Positions 41,490-50,326 are shown, numbered from the stretch's first letter. The stretch is DNA of 64,000 nucleotides from JAJDTQ01 sp965204235 (GCA_965204235.1 OZ241979.1:2914001-2978000); one strand, 5' to 3'. The notes: generated from the sequence alone by a model not told the origin. Translations and numbers: made by a program.

Positions 41490-42968
41490 ATGCACACCCT
41501 GGAACAACTCTACAACAATTCGCTGGCGCTCCTGACCGACCTCTACCAGTTGACCATGGCGTACGCCTACTGGAAGTCCGGCACGGCGCGGAAGGAGGCG
41601 GTGTTCCACCTCTCTTTCCGGGAGAACCCCTATCGCGGCGGGTTCGCCGTGGGTTGCGGGCTCGGCCACGTGGTGGGGGTGCTCACCCGTTTCGGGTTCG
41701 ACGCCAGCGACCTCGACTACCTGTCGCAACTGCGGGGCAACGACGACGAGCGCCTCTTCGAGGACGCCTTCCTCGACTACCTGCGCGACTGCCGGTTCGC
41801 CTGTGACGTGGACGCGGTCCCGGAGGGGACGGTGGTGTTCCCCCACGAACCCCTGGTGCGGGTCCGCGGCCCCATCCTGCAATGCCAGATCCTGGAGACG
41901 GTGCTGCTCAACATCATCTGCTTCCAGACGCTCATCGCCACCAAGGCCGCCCGGGTCTGCCAGTCCGCCCGCGGGGAGCCGGTGCTGGAGTTCGGACTAA
42001 GGCGCGCCCAGGGGTTCGACGGAGCGCTGGCGGCGAGTCGGGCGGCCTACGTCGGAGGCTGTGCGGGAACGTCCAACGCCCTTGCCGGAAAGCTCTTCGA
42101 CATCCCGGTCAAGGGGACCCACGCCCACAGTTGGGTGCTCTCCTTCGACGACGAGACCGAGGCCTTCGAGACCTACGCCGAGGCCATGCCCAACAACTGC
42201 CTCCTGCTGGTGGACACCTTCGACAGCCTGAACGGCGTCCGCAAGGCGGTGGAGATCGGCCGCAAGCTGCGGGAGCGGGGCCACGAGATGGTGGGCGTCC
42301 GGCTCGACTCCGGGGACCTGGCCTTCCTCAGCGTCGAGGCGCGCCGCATCCTGGACGAGGCCGGCTTTCCCGACTCGGTCATCGTCGGCAGCAACGACCT
42401 GGACGAGCACGTGATCGCCTCCCTCAAGGAGGAGGGCGCGCGCATCAACGTGTGGGGCGTGGGCACCAAGCTCGCCACCGGCTATGACCAGCCCGCCCTC
42501 GGCGGGGTTTACAAGTTGTCCTGCGTCCGATCCGAGGGCGGGGAGTGGGTGAACAAGGTGAAGCTGTCGGAGCAGGCCATCAAGGTATCGACACCGGGGA
42601 TCCTCCAGGTGCGGCGGTTTCACGGGGCCGGCCGGTTCGTCGCGGACGCCATCTACGACGAATCCCTGGGCATCGCCGACGGCTGCACCATCGTCGATCC
42701 CATGAACATGACCCGCAGGAGGCCCATACCCGGGGGAACCGGGTTCCGGGACCTGCTGGCGCCGGTGTTCCGCAACGGCGAGCCGGTTTACGACGTGCCG
42801 TCGGTGCACGCCGCCCGGGAGCGGGCCCGGAACGAGTTGACGGGTTTCCACAACAGCATCAAGCGCAGGGTGAACCCGCACGAATATCCCGTGGGGCTGG
42901 AGGCGCGGCTCCACGACATGAAGACGCGGCTCGTGCTGCACGCCCGCGGGGTCAACGGAGCGGGTTAG
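41490..42968 (+). CDS. pncB: Nicotinate phosphoribosyltransferase
   Basis: This 492-residue enzyme makes nicotinate mononucleotide in NAD salvage. Visible features are LLTDLYQLTMAYAYWKSG near residue 14, FHLSFRENPYRGGFAV, EFGLRRAQGFDGALAASRAAYVGGCAGTSN near 166, the catalytic region GTHAHSWV near 208, and RLDSGDL near 271. Length and motifs fit the longer bacterial type (TIGR01513 class). The 187-base gap before it contains no gene. The MFS gene follows after 37 bases. Confidence 0.95.
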   Translation: MHTLEQLYNNSLALLTDLYQLTMAYAYWKSGTARKEAVFHLSFRENPYRGGFAVGCGLGHVVGVLTRFGFDASDLDYLSQLRGNDDERLFEDAFLDYLRDCRFACDVDAVPEGTVVFPHEPLVRVRGPILQCQILETVLLNIICFQTLIATKAARVCQSARGEPVLEFGLRRAQGFDGALAASRAAYVGGCAGTSNALAGKLFDIPVKGTHAHSWVLSFDDETEAFETYAEAMPNNCLLLVDTFDSLNGVRKAVEIGRKLRERGHEMVGVRLDSGDLAFLSVEARRILDEAGFPDSVIVGSNDLDEHVIASLKEEGARINVWGVGTKLATGYDQPALGGVYKLSCVRSEGGEWVNKVKLSEQAIKVSTPGILQVRRFHGAGRFVADAIYDESLGIADGCTIVDPMNMTRRRPIPGGTGFRDLLAPVFRNGEPVYDVPSVHAARERARNELTGFHNSIKRRVNPHEYPVGLEARLHDMKTRLVLHARGVNGAG

Positions 42969-43005
42969 CTTTCCCCGCCTCCCCGGGATCCAGGGCGCAC
43001 GCCCC

Positions 43006-44217
43006 ATGAACATCCTCGGACGGCTTCATGCCGCGGTCGGCCGGTTGGGCCGCGAGCGTCTCCGGCTCCTGGGTTTCATCACTCTGGCCCACTTCGCCAT
43101 CCACTGGTTCATGCAGCTCTTCCCGGTGATCCTGCCGACCCTCAAGTCGAGCATGGGCCTCGACGACGTGCGGGTGGGCGGCCTCACCTCCATGCGCATG
43201 GCGTCCCAGGCGGCGTTGAACTTCCCCTCCGGGGTCCTGGCCGACTCATGGGTCCACCTGCGCTCGTTCATCCTGACCTCCTCGCTGGTCTTCATGGGGA
43301 TCTGCTACTGGGTGTTCGGAAACCTGTCCGGCTACGGATGGGCGCTGCTCGCCGTCGGCCTCCTCTCGGTCGGCACGTCGCTGTTCCATCCCGCGGCGGT
43401 GGCCTCGTTGTCCAACCGGTTCCCGGAACGCCGCGCCACCGCCATCGCCATCTACGGCATGGGCGCGACCCTGGGGAACACCGTGACCCCGCTGGCGGTG
43501 GGCATCCTGTTGGCCAGCTTCTCGTGGCAGCGGGTCATGGAGGCCCAGCTCCTGATAGCTCTTTCGGCCGCGGGCCTGGTGTGGATCTACGCCGCGCGCA
43601 TGTTCGAGGGCGACGAAGTCCCCGTCAGGAAGGCCAGGCCGCTGGCGGAGATGAAGGGACTCGCGCGCAACCCGGTCTTCCTGGCGCTGGTGCTGGCGCG
43701 CAGCTTCAACCACACCGCGCGGCAGGTGACCATGACGTTCCTGCCCATCTACCTCGCCGAGCACCTGGGCTACGCCTCGGTGGGACTGGGCGCCTACCTC
43801 ATGTTGATGAGCGTGTCGGGCCTGGTGGCCCAGCCGGTGATGGGGGTCCTGTCCGACCGGGTGGGCCGCAAGGCGGTGCTGGGGCCTTCCCTGCTGGCCC
43901 TGGGGCTCGCGTACCTCCTGATACAGTGGGCGAGGTCGGACGCGGCGTTGGCGCTGGTGGTCATCGCCATCGGGTTCCTGTTCTACACGGTGGCCAACGC
44001 CACCACCGCGGCGGTCCTCGACGTGGCCACGAAGAGCAGCCAGGCCTCCGCCTTCGGACTCACGTCCCTGGGCACCAACCTCGTGGTGGTGCCCATGCCC
44101 ATGCTGGCGGGATACCTCAGCGTGCGTTTCGGCATACTGGCGGCCTTCGTGTTCCCGGCCGTCTGCCTGCTGGCGGGCGGTTGCCTCATCCTGTTCCTGA
44201 GGTTCGAGAGCGACTGA
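43006..44217 (+). CDS. MFS transporter
   Basis: This 403-residue protein has about twelve hydrophobic helices and the major facilitator loop motif GVLSDRVGRKAVLG near residue 281. A related GVLADSWVHLRS near 77 lies in the first half. The second half follows the usual six-plus-six plan. The substrate is unknown. It may share a transcript with nicotinate phosphoribosyltransferase upstream, which makes a nicotinate-related or organic-acid substrate conceivable, but that is a guess. Confidence 0.85.
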   Translation: MNILGRLHAAVGRLGRERLRLLGFITLAHFAIHWFMQLFPVILPTLKSSMGLDDVRVGGLTSMRMASQAALNFPSGVLADSWVHLRSFILTSSLVFMGICYWVFGNLSGYGWALLAVGLLSVGTSLFHPAAVASLSNRFPERRATAIAIYGMGATLGNTVTPLAVGILLASFSWQRVMEAQLLIALSAAGLVWIYAARMFEGDEVPVRKARPLAEMKGLARNPVFLALVLARSFNHTARQVTMTFLPIYLAEHLGYASVGLGAYLMLMSVSGLVAQPVMGVLSDRVGRKAVLGPSLLALGLAYLLIQWARSDAALALVVIAIGFLFYTVANATTAAVLDVATKSSQASAFGLTSLGTNLVVVPMPMLAGYLSVRFGILAAFVFPAVCLLAGGCLILFLRFESD

Positions 44218-44523
44218 CGGAAACTCTGGACAATTGCCCCCGTTCTTCGCTACGCTCAGGACGAACGGGGATCATTGTTCGGAGTTTTGGCTCTTCCGGC
44301 TTTCGTGTGGGCGGGGTCCCACGGGTGTACGTACAAGCAGGGTGTTACGGCGTAGCGTACCCTCCCCTGCAAGCAGGGTGTTACGGGTGAGCGTCCCCTC
44401 CCCCCTTGAGGGGGAGGGACAGGGAGGGGGGTACGGCGGGGTTGAGGGGAGGGGATCGGAGTTTTTCTTGTTCGGAGTTTTCTCAGGCAGGTCTTCTCGA
44501 AACCCTGACCACGGGAGGTTTCC
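44218..44523. repeat. Gap with compact MITE-like palindrome and composite intergenic repeat
   Basis: Bases 44219-44288 form a compact element: left GGAAACTCTGGACAATTG, a near-palindromic core CCCCGTTCTTCGC...GACGAACGGGG, and right TCATTGTTCGGAGTTTT. Bases 44290-44465 carry the left part of the composite repeat (CTTTCGTGTGGG, a duplicated AAGCAGGGTGTTACGG, then the G-tract block at 44410-44431 with four runs of G). No gene is seen. Confidence 0.65.
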
Positions 44524-45594
44524 ATGAGCGCAAGCGAGTTCTCCGTCGTCGATGCCGACGGCCACCTGATCGAGTCCATCCCCGAGATGGCCGAGTACAT
44601 GGCGCCGGAGGCGAAGGAATACGCCCTGAACCCGCCCCGGAACCGGGCCGGCGTGTTCCCGTCCATCGACGGCATGCACTACCCGGAGACCGAGGAGAAC
44701 ACCGCGGCCAGCCGCATCAACCCGGTCCGGGCCAGCGACGGGCGGCCAGGCTCCGGCGAGGACATCTTCGAGTTCGTCAAGAAGGCCGAGATCGCCGACT
44801 CGGTGCTCTACGCCACCGAAGGGTTGTCCCTGGGCTTCATCCAGCAGCCCAGCTACGCGGTCAAGGTGTGCCGGGCTTACAACGACTACGTAACCGAGCG
44901 GTACCGCGGCATCAGCAAGCGGCTGCACCCCATTGCGCTGCTGCCCATGCAGGACCCCAAGGCCGCGGCCCTGGAGTTGCGCCGGTGCGTGAAGGAGATG
45001 GGGCTCCTGGGGGGCATGCTGCCCTCCACCGGCCTGGACCTCCACCTGGGCCACGAGTTCTACGGCCCCGTGTACGAGGAAGCGGCCGAGCTCGGTTGCG
45101 TGCTGGGCATCCACGGCGGCTCCAACCGGGGCGTAGGGCTGGATTCGTTCAGCAGCCGCCTGGGGTCCAGGCTGCTGCACCACCCCATCCCGCTCATGAT
45201 CGCCCTGGTCTCGTTCATCTACCACGGGTGGTTCGACCGCTACCCGACCCTCAAGGTGGCCTTCCTGGAGGGAGGGTGCGCTTGGCTCACCTGCATCGCC
45301 GACCGCATGGAACGGGACGCGGAGCTGGAAGGGCTCTCGTGCCGCCCGCTGCCGGAGTACATCGCCGGCGGCCAGGTCCTCATCGGCTGCGAGGGCAACG
45401 ACGTGAGCCTGCCGTACCTGGCCCGGCGCGTGGGCATCGAACCCTTCGCCTATTCCTCGGACTATCCCCACGAGGTGGACCTGCCCGCGGCCCGGCGCAT
45501 GATCGAGGAGACGCGCGGCCACTCGGAGTTGTCCGGGGAGCACAAGGCGGCGGTGCTGGGAGGCAACGCGCGCCGCTTCTACGGCCTGGACTGA
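44524..45594 (+). CDS. Amidohydrolase family 2 (ACMSD-like TIM barrel)
   Basis: This 356-residue protein has the metal motif DADGHLIE at residues 10-17, LGIHGGSN near 196, FIYHGWFDRYPTLKVAFLEGG near 222 and SDYPHEVD near 315. These fit amidohydrolase-related (COG2159) barrel enzymes, which include decarboxylases and hydrolases of aromatic acids. The Asp in SDYPH would be the last metal ligand. The reaction is unknown. The ABC transporter starts 27 bases after. Confidence 0.87.
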   Translation: MSASEFSVVDADGHLIESIPEMAEYMAPEAKEYALNPPRNRAGVFPSIDGMHYPETEENTAASRINPVRASDGRPGSGEDIFEFVKKAEIADSVLYATEGLSLGFIQQPSYAVKVCRAYNDYVTERYRGISKRLHPIALLPMQDPKAAALELRRCVKEMGLLGGMLPSTGLDLHLGHEFYGPVYEEAAELGCVLGIHGGSNRGVGLDSFSSRLGSRLLHHPIPLMIALVSFIYHGWFDRYPTLKVAFLEGGCAWLTCIADRMERDAELEGLSCRPLPEYIAGGQVLIGCEGNDVSLPYLARRVGIEPFAYSSDYPHEVDLPAARRMIEETRGHSELSGEHKAAVLGGNARRFYGLD

Positions 45595-45621
45595 TGCCTC
45601 GTCGGCTGCCCCTCACCGCCC

Positions 45622-46545
45622 GTGATCGTTGAAGTCTCCGGCGTCTCCAAGCGCTTCGGCGCGCGGCTGGCGGTGGACGACCTGACCCTGGACGTCCCGC
45701 AGGGGGTCTGCTTCGGCCTCCTGGGTCCCAACGGCGCGGGCAAGACCACGACCCTCCGCATGATCTACGGCGTGGCCCGGCCCACCCGGGGGCGCGTCCG
45801 CGTCTTCGGCATGGACGTGTCGCGCAACGTGCGCGCGGTGCGCCAACGGCTGGGGGTGACGCTGCAGCACAACGTGCTGGTGGAGCCGTTGTCGCCGCGC
45901 GAGAACCTGATGGTCTTCGGGCGTTACCATCTCCTGGGCGAGGCCGAGTTGGCGCAGCGGGTGGAAGAGCTCCTGGACTTCATGGAGCTCCGTTCCCATG
46001 CGGACGCGCCGGTCTCCACGCTCTCGGGAGGGTATCAACGGCGGTTGGCAGTGGCCCTGTCGCTGGTGAACCGCCCGGAGCTCCTGATCCTCGACGAGCC
46101 CACCACGGGACTCGACCCCGGGGTGCGCCTCGCCCTCTGGTCGAGGGTGCGCGAGCTTCGCCGCAACGGCGCCACCATCCTGTTGACCACCCATTACATG
46201 GACGAAGCCCAGCGGTTGTGCGACCACGTGGCCATCATGTCGGCCGGCAAGGTCATCGCGCAGGGAGCGCCGCAGGACCTCATCCTGCGCTACCTGGCCA
46301 GGGAGACCGTGGAGATCGAAGCGACGCCGGAGGAAGAGTATGCGTTGCTGCGGCAGTTCGATGAGGTCCCGCAACTCTACCGCGCCGGCAACCGCACCAT
46401 GATCTACCTGGACCAACCCGAACGGTTCCTGGACCGTGTCCGGGACCTCGACCGGCCCGACTGGCGCACGGTCATCGTCCGGCCCACCAACCTGGAGGAC
46501 GTGTTCCTGACCCTCACCGGCGCTACCCTGGAGGACTCCCCGTGA
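45622..46545 (+). CDS. ABC-2 type exporter, ATP-binding subunit
   Basis: This 307-residue ATPase has Walker A GPNGAGKTTTLR near residue 34, signature LSGGYQRRL near 133, Walker B LLILDEPTTGLDPG near 153, and the H-loop TTHYMDEAQRL. The C-terminal extension resembles NodI/DrrA-type ATPases. It pairs with the permease that overlaps its stop codon by four bases. The substrate may be a drug, lipid or oligosaccharide. It starts with GTG. Confidence 0.92.
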   Translation: MIVEVSGVSKRFGARLAVDDLTLDVPQGVCFGLLGPNGAGKTTTLRMIYGVARPTRGRVRVFGMDVSRNVRAVRQRLGVTLQHNVLVEPLSPRENLMVFGRYHLLGEAELAQRVEELLDFMELRSHADAPVSTLSGGYQRRLAVALSLVNRPELLILDEPTTGLDPGVRLALWSRVRELRRNGATILLTTHYMDEAQRLCDHVAIMSAGKVIAQGAPQDLILRYLARETVEIEATPEEEYALLRQFDEVPQLYRAGNRTMIYLDQPERFLDRVRDLDRPDWRTVIVRPTNLEDVFLTLTGATLEDSP

Positions 46546-47309
46546 GCCTTTCGGCGAGGCACGCCCTGGCGGTGTGGCGGCGGGACGCCACCATGTACCG
46601 CCGCACCTGGAGGTGGAACATCCTCCCGAACTTCTTCGAGCCGGTCCTCTACCTGGTGTCCATCGGCGTGGGCCTGGGAGCCTACATCACCACCATGGGC
46701 GGGGCCTCCTACATCGAGTTCCTGACCCCGGGGCTGGTGTGCGTGGCCGCCATGAACGGCGCGAGCTTCGAGGTGACCTACAACGTCTGGGTGCGCATGA
46801 AGAACGAGAAGATCTACGACGCCATGCTGACCACGCCCATCCAGCCCGTGGACGTGGTGGCCGGCGAAGTCCTCTGGGCGGTCACGCGGTCGTCCGTCTA
46901 TGGCATGTGCTTCTTCCTCGTGGCGGCGCTGGCCGGGCTGGCGCCCATGCCGCAGGCTCTCTGGGCGCTCCCCGTAGTGCCCCTGACCGGTCTCCTCTTT
47001 GCGTCCGTCGGCTTGGCCTTCACCCTGCGCATCCCCCAGATGGAGCTCTTCAGCTTCTATTACACCCTCTTCCTCACCCCCCTGTTCCTCTTCTCGTCGG
47101 TGTTCTTCCCCCTCGAAGAACGCCTGTCCGGGCCTTGGCTCTGGTTCGCCGAAGTCCTGCCCCTGCTCCACCCGGTGCGGCTGGTCCGCGCCGCGTTCGA
47201 TGGCGCACCGTCCATCGGGCTGCTCTGGGACTTGGCCTACGTCCTGGGCCTGTCCGCGGCGCTGCTCGCCTACGCCGCCCACCGAATGCAGCGCAGGCTG
47301 ATCCAGTAG
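46542..47309 (+). CDS. ABC-2 type exporter, permease subunit
   Basis: This 255-residue membrane protein has six helices and the NodJ/ABC-2 pattern (NILPNFFEPVLYLVSIGVGLGAYI, FEVTYNVWVRMKNEKIYDAML, then PLFLFSSVFFPLEE). Overlap with the ATPase stop codon (GTGA) shows coupling. It forms the membrane path of the exporter. Confidence 0.92.
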   Translation: MSLSARHALAVWRRDATMYRRTWRWNILPNFFEPVLYLVSIGVGLGAYITTMGGASYIEFLTPGLVCVAAMNGASFEVTYNVWVRMKNEKIYDAMLTTPIQPVDVVAGEVLWAVTRSSVYGMCFFLVAALAGLAPMPQALWALPVVPLTGLLFASVGLAFTLRIPQMELFSFYYTLFLTPLFLFSSVFFPLEERLSGPWLWFAEVLPLLHPVRLVRAAFDGAPSIGLLWDLAYVLGLSAALLAYAAHRMQRRLIQ

Positions 47310-47444
47310 GGAGTTGCGGAGTGGGGAGTCCTTTGAGGGATTGGGGCGGGGCAGGGCAAAGTGGCAATGGATTTTTTGGCAAAAAATCCATTGCCAAATG
47401 ACTGGGTTGAGGAAACGCCGGTTCAGGGCCGCAAGGTCTTGTCT
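47310..47444. repeat. Gap with long perfect inverted repeat
   Basis: GGCAATGGATTTTTT (47363-47377) and AAAAAATCCATTGCC (47381-47395) form a 15-bp stem with a three-base loop. In RNA this would be a strong hairpin and could terminate the ABC exporter transcript. No gene is seen. Confidence 0.55.
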
Positions 47445-47785
47445 TGAGCTCTTCCGGCTTTCGTGTGGGCAGAGTTTCACGGGTGTATGTGCAGCGGGGT
47501 GTCACGGCGTAGCGTCCCCTCCCCCCTTGAGGGGGAGGGACAGGGAGGGGGGTACGGCGGGGTTGAGGGGTGGAGTCCTCTACACGGACCAACTCGTTTC
47601 AGCCGTCTGTCCGTTGGTGCTGGCGCCGATGGGTTCGGTGGCACGGAGGCCCCTCTCCCTAACCCTCCCCCTCAAGGGGGGAGGGGATCGGAGTTCTCTG
47701 CAATGCCGAACCGAGGCAGCAAGGTAGGATCGGACCTCATTACGTGGAACGGTGTGTCACAACCCACTCGAAAGCCTGAAGCGCC
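47445..47785 (+). repeat. Composite intergenic repeat, left flank of the defence island
   Basis: The segment runs from GAGCTCTTCCGG through TTCGTGTGGGCAG and the four-G-run block at 47531-47552. It continues through CAGCCGTCTGTCCGTTGG, CTAACCCTCCCCCTCAAGG and CTGCAATGCCGAACCGAGG to AAAGCCTGAAGCGCC. The same order of blocks is present in inverted orientation at 62039-62480, on the other side of the antitoxin, Cas13a and type I genes. A shorter relative lies at 44290-44465. Confidence 0.8.
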
Positions 47786-47845
47786 TTGTTTGCAGAGGGA
47801 TGGGAACCGATGCCGGTCGGGGAGGTCGTCGGCGCGGCCCAAGCC

Positions 47846-47874
47846 TTGGGGACGTAGTGTGCTGGTGCTATAGT
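47846..47874 (+). promoter_or_regulatory. Candidate promoter of the RHH antitoxin gene
   Basis: TTGGGG at 47846 and TATAGT at 47869 are spaced 17 bases apart, 29 bases before the start codon. The -10 is good and the -35 is weak. Confidence 0.4.
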
Positions 47875-47903
47875 GCAAAGATCACCGAATCCGGGTACAC
47901 TCC

Positions 47904-48149
47904 ATGCCTCGTCTGACCATCCGTTTGACCGACTCCACGCATCGAGCGCTGAAGGAAGCCGCGGCCAAGCAGAACCGTTCCATGGGTTCCATCATTGAGG
48001 AGAGCCTGGAACTAAGAGGCATCCGGCCCTACGACACCACCAGGGAGATCGTCGCCAAGGCGCGGGCCAAGTCCGGGTTGAGCGCTGACGACGCGATGGT
48101 CTTGGCAGTCGAGGAAACACGGCGTATGCGAGACGGGCAAGGATACTGA
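47904..48149 (+). CDS. Orphan ribbon-helix-helix antitoxin-like protein
   Basis: This 81-residue protein opens with the RHH strand MPRLTIRLTDSTHRALKEAAAKQNRSMGSII. It ends with a VLAVEETRRMRDG tail as in FitA/VapB antitoxins. A PIN toxin should follow, but the next 75 bases contain no gene. It may be a leftover of a broken pair or act as a free repressor or trans-antitoxin. Confidence 0.75.
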   Translation: MPRLTIRLTDSTHRALKEAAAKQNRSMGSIIEESLELRGIRPYDTTREIVAKARAKSGLSADDAMVLAVEETRRMRDGQGY

Positions 48150-48225
48150 CCGGCACATCCGTGATTTCCCCTCGTCGTTTCGTGGATACGTTCTTGTCCC
48201 CGAAAGGGACCTGATTGCGGGATGG

Positions 48226-48546
48226 CTACGCCACCTTCGTTTCCCGGCGCTTGACCTGTACGGTGAGTTTCAGCCCAAGGCTCTCCAGCACCGCTTTGAG
48301 GGTCGAAAAGCGAGGGTTGCCCTTGCGGGACAACGTTCGGTACAGGCTCTCACGGCTCAGGCGCGTATCCTGGGCGATCCGTCCGATACCGTGGGCCTTG
48401 GCGACGTCGCGGAGGGCCAGCAGAAAGGTCTCCGACCCCTCTTCGGATTCGTCCTCCAGGGCCGTGTTCAGATAGGCCGCGGCTTCTTCGGGGTCTTGGA
48501 GGTCTTGGTACAGGATTTCTTCATAGGGAACGGTTCGCCTTGCCAT
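48226..48546 (-). CDS. Addiction-module antidote-like HTH protein (HI1420 family), orphan
   Basis: This 106-residue protein starts with VPYEEILYQDLQDPEEAAAYLNTALEDE. Its C-terminal HTH (IAQDTRLSRESLYRTLSRKGNPRFSTLKAVLESLGLKL) is the layout of HI1420-type antidotes. These usually follow a RelE-like toxin (HI1419 type). No toxin gene is found on either side. GGAGG lies upstream of the ATG, and a promoter with an embedded palindrome precedes it, so it is probably expressed and autoregulated. Confidence 0.82.
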   Translation of the reverse strand: MARRTVPYEEILYQDLQDPEEAAAYLNTALEDESEEGSETFLLALRDVAKAHGIGRIAQDTRLSRESLYRTLSRKGNPRFSTLKAVLESLGLKLTVQVKRRETKVA

Positions 48547-48583
48547 GTACTCATCCTCCGGTGTCGTACCTCAGACATGTTGG

Positions 48584-48612
48584 ATTGTAGCGTATAGGCT
48601 ACTTTTCTGCAA
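48584..48612 (-). promoter_or_regulatory. Promoter with embedded palindrome for the antidote-like gene
   Basis: On the minus strand TTGCAG (48612-48607) and TACAAT (48589-48584) are spaced exactly 17 bases apart. The inverted repeat GTAGC-N6-GCTAC (48587-48602) covers the spacer and the -10, a usual position for an autorepressor site. Confidence 0.6.
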
Positions 48613-48675
48613 TCTTTTGTCAGTCACTCATCTTCCCAAGGCTGTTTCCGGCTTGGCAACCGGCGGTTCCTTCGT

Positions 48676-48710
48676 CCGCCGGAACAGGGTCTCGTTGAAA
48701 ATGCTGAGGT
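48676..48710. repeat. 35-bp duplicate of part of the XRE-ImmA gene
   Basis: This segment matches 48961-48995 inside the downstream-neighbour XRE-ImmA gene with two mismatches (for example CTCGTTGAAAATG in both). It lies past the gene's stop codon, so it looks like the scar of a partial duplication or of a replaced paralogue. Confidence 0.6.
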
Positions 48711-48729
48711 AGGGAGACCAGAATCGGGT

Positions 48730-49818
48730 TCAGCCCCCTACCGCGGTCTCGGGTTCCAAAGCGGGCGGTTCGTCCATCCGCCGGTTGAGTTGGCGTACAG
48801 ACAGGCCAAGCAATTCCGCGGCCTTGGCTTCGGAAACGGCTCCCTCCGCGAGGGCGCGGAACGTGAGTCGCTCGAAACGCCTGGGCTCCTTTCCTTCCCT
48901 GGCGTGCGGCTCCTTGTACGGCGGGGTGCGCCACCCAAGGCGGTCGAAGTCGTTGAACAGCCGCCGGAACAGGCTCTCGTTGAAAATGCCGAGGTCCTTG
49001 CAGCGGTACGTGACAGCCTGAACGCTTGCGCCAAAGAGTTGCTTCAACCCGAGAAGTTCACCCAGACCGACCGACGTGCGGCGCTTCCCGATCTTTGCCC
49101 ACAGGGCTTCGGCGGGCATGAGAAAGGCTGCGGCGAAGCGGTGCGCGACTTTTTCTTCGTCCAGGCCGGGCGCCGCGTCCACGACCAGGTGTCCAAGCTC
49201 ATGGGACAGGGTAAAGCGTTGGCGTTCCAGCCAGTCGTCACGGTTCACGACGATGACGGGAACCGGGCTCTTTCCGGTGCGCCGGACACGTGCGGTCAGA
49301 CCGTCGACCTCCTTCGATTCGACGGCAAGCACCTTGATGCCCTGCTCCTCCAGCAACTCGAAGAGGTCCGGGACCGGATCGCTGCCAAGGCTCCAGTGGT
49401 CTCGAAGGCTCCGAGCCGCCCGGTCCGCCTCGGAAACGTCCCGGACGACAGGATAGGGCGCCTCGCGAGGGCGGTTCCACTCCACGCTGGGAAGCCGGAG
49501 CAACTCCTCGACCATGAGGTAACGCTCCAGAAGGTGCAGAACGTTGGCCTCGATCCGGGATTCTTCCTTCCTGCTCGCGCCCGTCTTTCTCCTGAACTCT
49601 ACCGCTTCGAGGACGATCTCCCTGTCGCTGACAAGGTAGTCCACGGAGACGCCAAGGGCGTCCGCCAGCGCGATCAGGACCCCGGAACTGGGCATGGATT
49701 CGTTGCGCTCGTACTTCCCGATGGCCTGCGCTGTGACCCGGTTTCCAATTTTCGTCTCCAGTTCGCGGAGAGAAAGGCCGGCCGCGGAGCGGGCAAGCCT
49801 GAGTCGGTTTCCAGTCAT
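48730..49818 (-). CDS. XRE-family HTH regulator with ImmA/IrrE metallopeptidase domain (copy 1)
   Basis: This 362-residue protein has an N-terminal XRE HTH (LRLARSAAGLSLRELETKIGNRVTAQAIGKYE, residues 5-40). The central ImmA/IrrE zinc-peptidase domain has the motif SHELGHLVV near residue 205 and the downstream RFAAAFLMPAE. A C-terminal helical, HTH-like segment follows (SEAKAAELLGLSVRQLNRR). Such proteins act as repressors that are cleaved, or cleave a partner, on stress or phage signals. A clear palindrome lies just upstream of its ATG, so it is probably self-regulating. The KTSC gene is divergent from it. Confidence 0.88.
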   Translation of the reverse strand: MTGNRLRLARSAAGLSLRELETKIGNRVTAQAIGKYERNESMPSSGVLIALADALGVSVDYLVSDREIVLEAVEFRRKTGASRKEESRIEANVLHLLERYLMVEELLRLPSVEWNRPREAPYPVVRDVSEADRAARSLRDHWSLGSDPVPDLFELLEEQGIKVLAVESKEVDGLTARVRRTGKSPVPVIVVNRDDWLERQRFTLSHELGHLVVDAAPGLDEEKVAHRFAAAFLMPAEALWAKIGKRRTSVGLGELLGLKQLFGASVQAVTYRCKDLGIFNESLFRRLFNDFDRLGWRTPPYKEPHAREGKEPRRFERLTFRALAEGAVSEAKAAELLGLSVRQLNRRMDEPPALEPETAVGG

Positions 49819-49839
49819 GGTTCTCGTCTCCCGTTGACA

Positions 49840-49875
49840 GTTTACAAACTACATGATTGGATATGATTTGTAAAC
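49840..49875. promoter_or_regulatory. Operator-like palindrome between XRE-ImmA copy 1 and the KTSC gene
   Basis: GTTTACAAA (49840-49848) and TTTGTAAAC (49867-49875) are perfect inverted arms with an 18-base centre. They sit 22 bases upstream of the XRE-ImmA start codon. It is the natural site for the HTH domain of that protein. Confidence 0.65.
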
Positions 49876-50035
49876 GCAAGCGCGTCGAACCCCCTCCTTC
49901 CTTGGCCGGAGGATGGGAATTTCGTATCCTGTGCATTCACGGAGGCGACGGACTCGAAATCCTGAAGAGCCAGACGACAAAACCCGCGTCCTCGCAGGGT
50001 GCAAGAGGCAAGCAAGACAGTAGCCGGAGGAAAGG

Positions 50036-50245
50036 ATGATACGTCAACCCGTTAGTTCGAACAATTTGGTAGAGGTCGGCTACGACCCCTCGACGCAGAT
50101 CCTGGAGGTCTATTTCAAGAGCGGTCACACTTACCAGTACTTCGACGTCCCTGAGCGCATCCATGAGGACTTGATGACGGCAGGGTCCCCGGGCGGGTAC
50201 TTGAGCCGTGAAGTGAAGGGCAAGTACAGGTACGCCAGGGTTTGA
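50036..50245 (+). CDS. KTSC-domain small protein
   Basis: This 69-residue protein matches the KTSC domain (SSNNLVEVGYDPSTQILEVYFKSGHTYQYFDVPERIHEDLMTAGSPGGYLSREVKGKYRY). The domain is found alone or fused to tRNA/RNA-related proteins and phage genes, with unknown function. GGAGGAAAGG directly precedes the ATG at 50036. It is divergent from XRE-ImmA copy 1 and convergent with copy 2. Confidence 0.85.
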   Translation: MIRQPVSSNNLVEVGYDPSTQILEVYFKSGHTYQYFDVPERIHEDLMTAGSPGGYLSREVKGKYRYARV

Positions 50246-50326
50246 TCGGGCGGATAGGCCGTCACTTCGACTGGTGCGTATTCCCACGTCTGCGTCGGCG
50301 AGGAGCACGGTCGGCGCCGCCGGCAT

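Noticed and set aside
48150..48225. A toxin gene after the RHH antitoxin
   Set aside because: Only 76 bases separate it from the next gene, and no PIN-like sequence was found on either strand.
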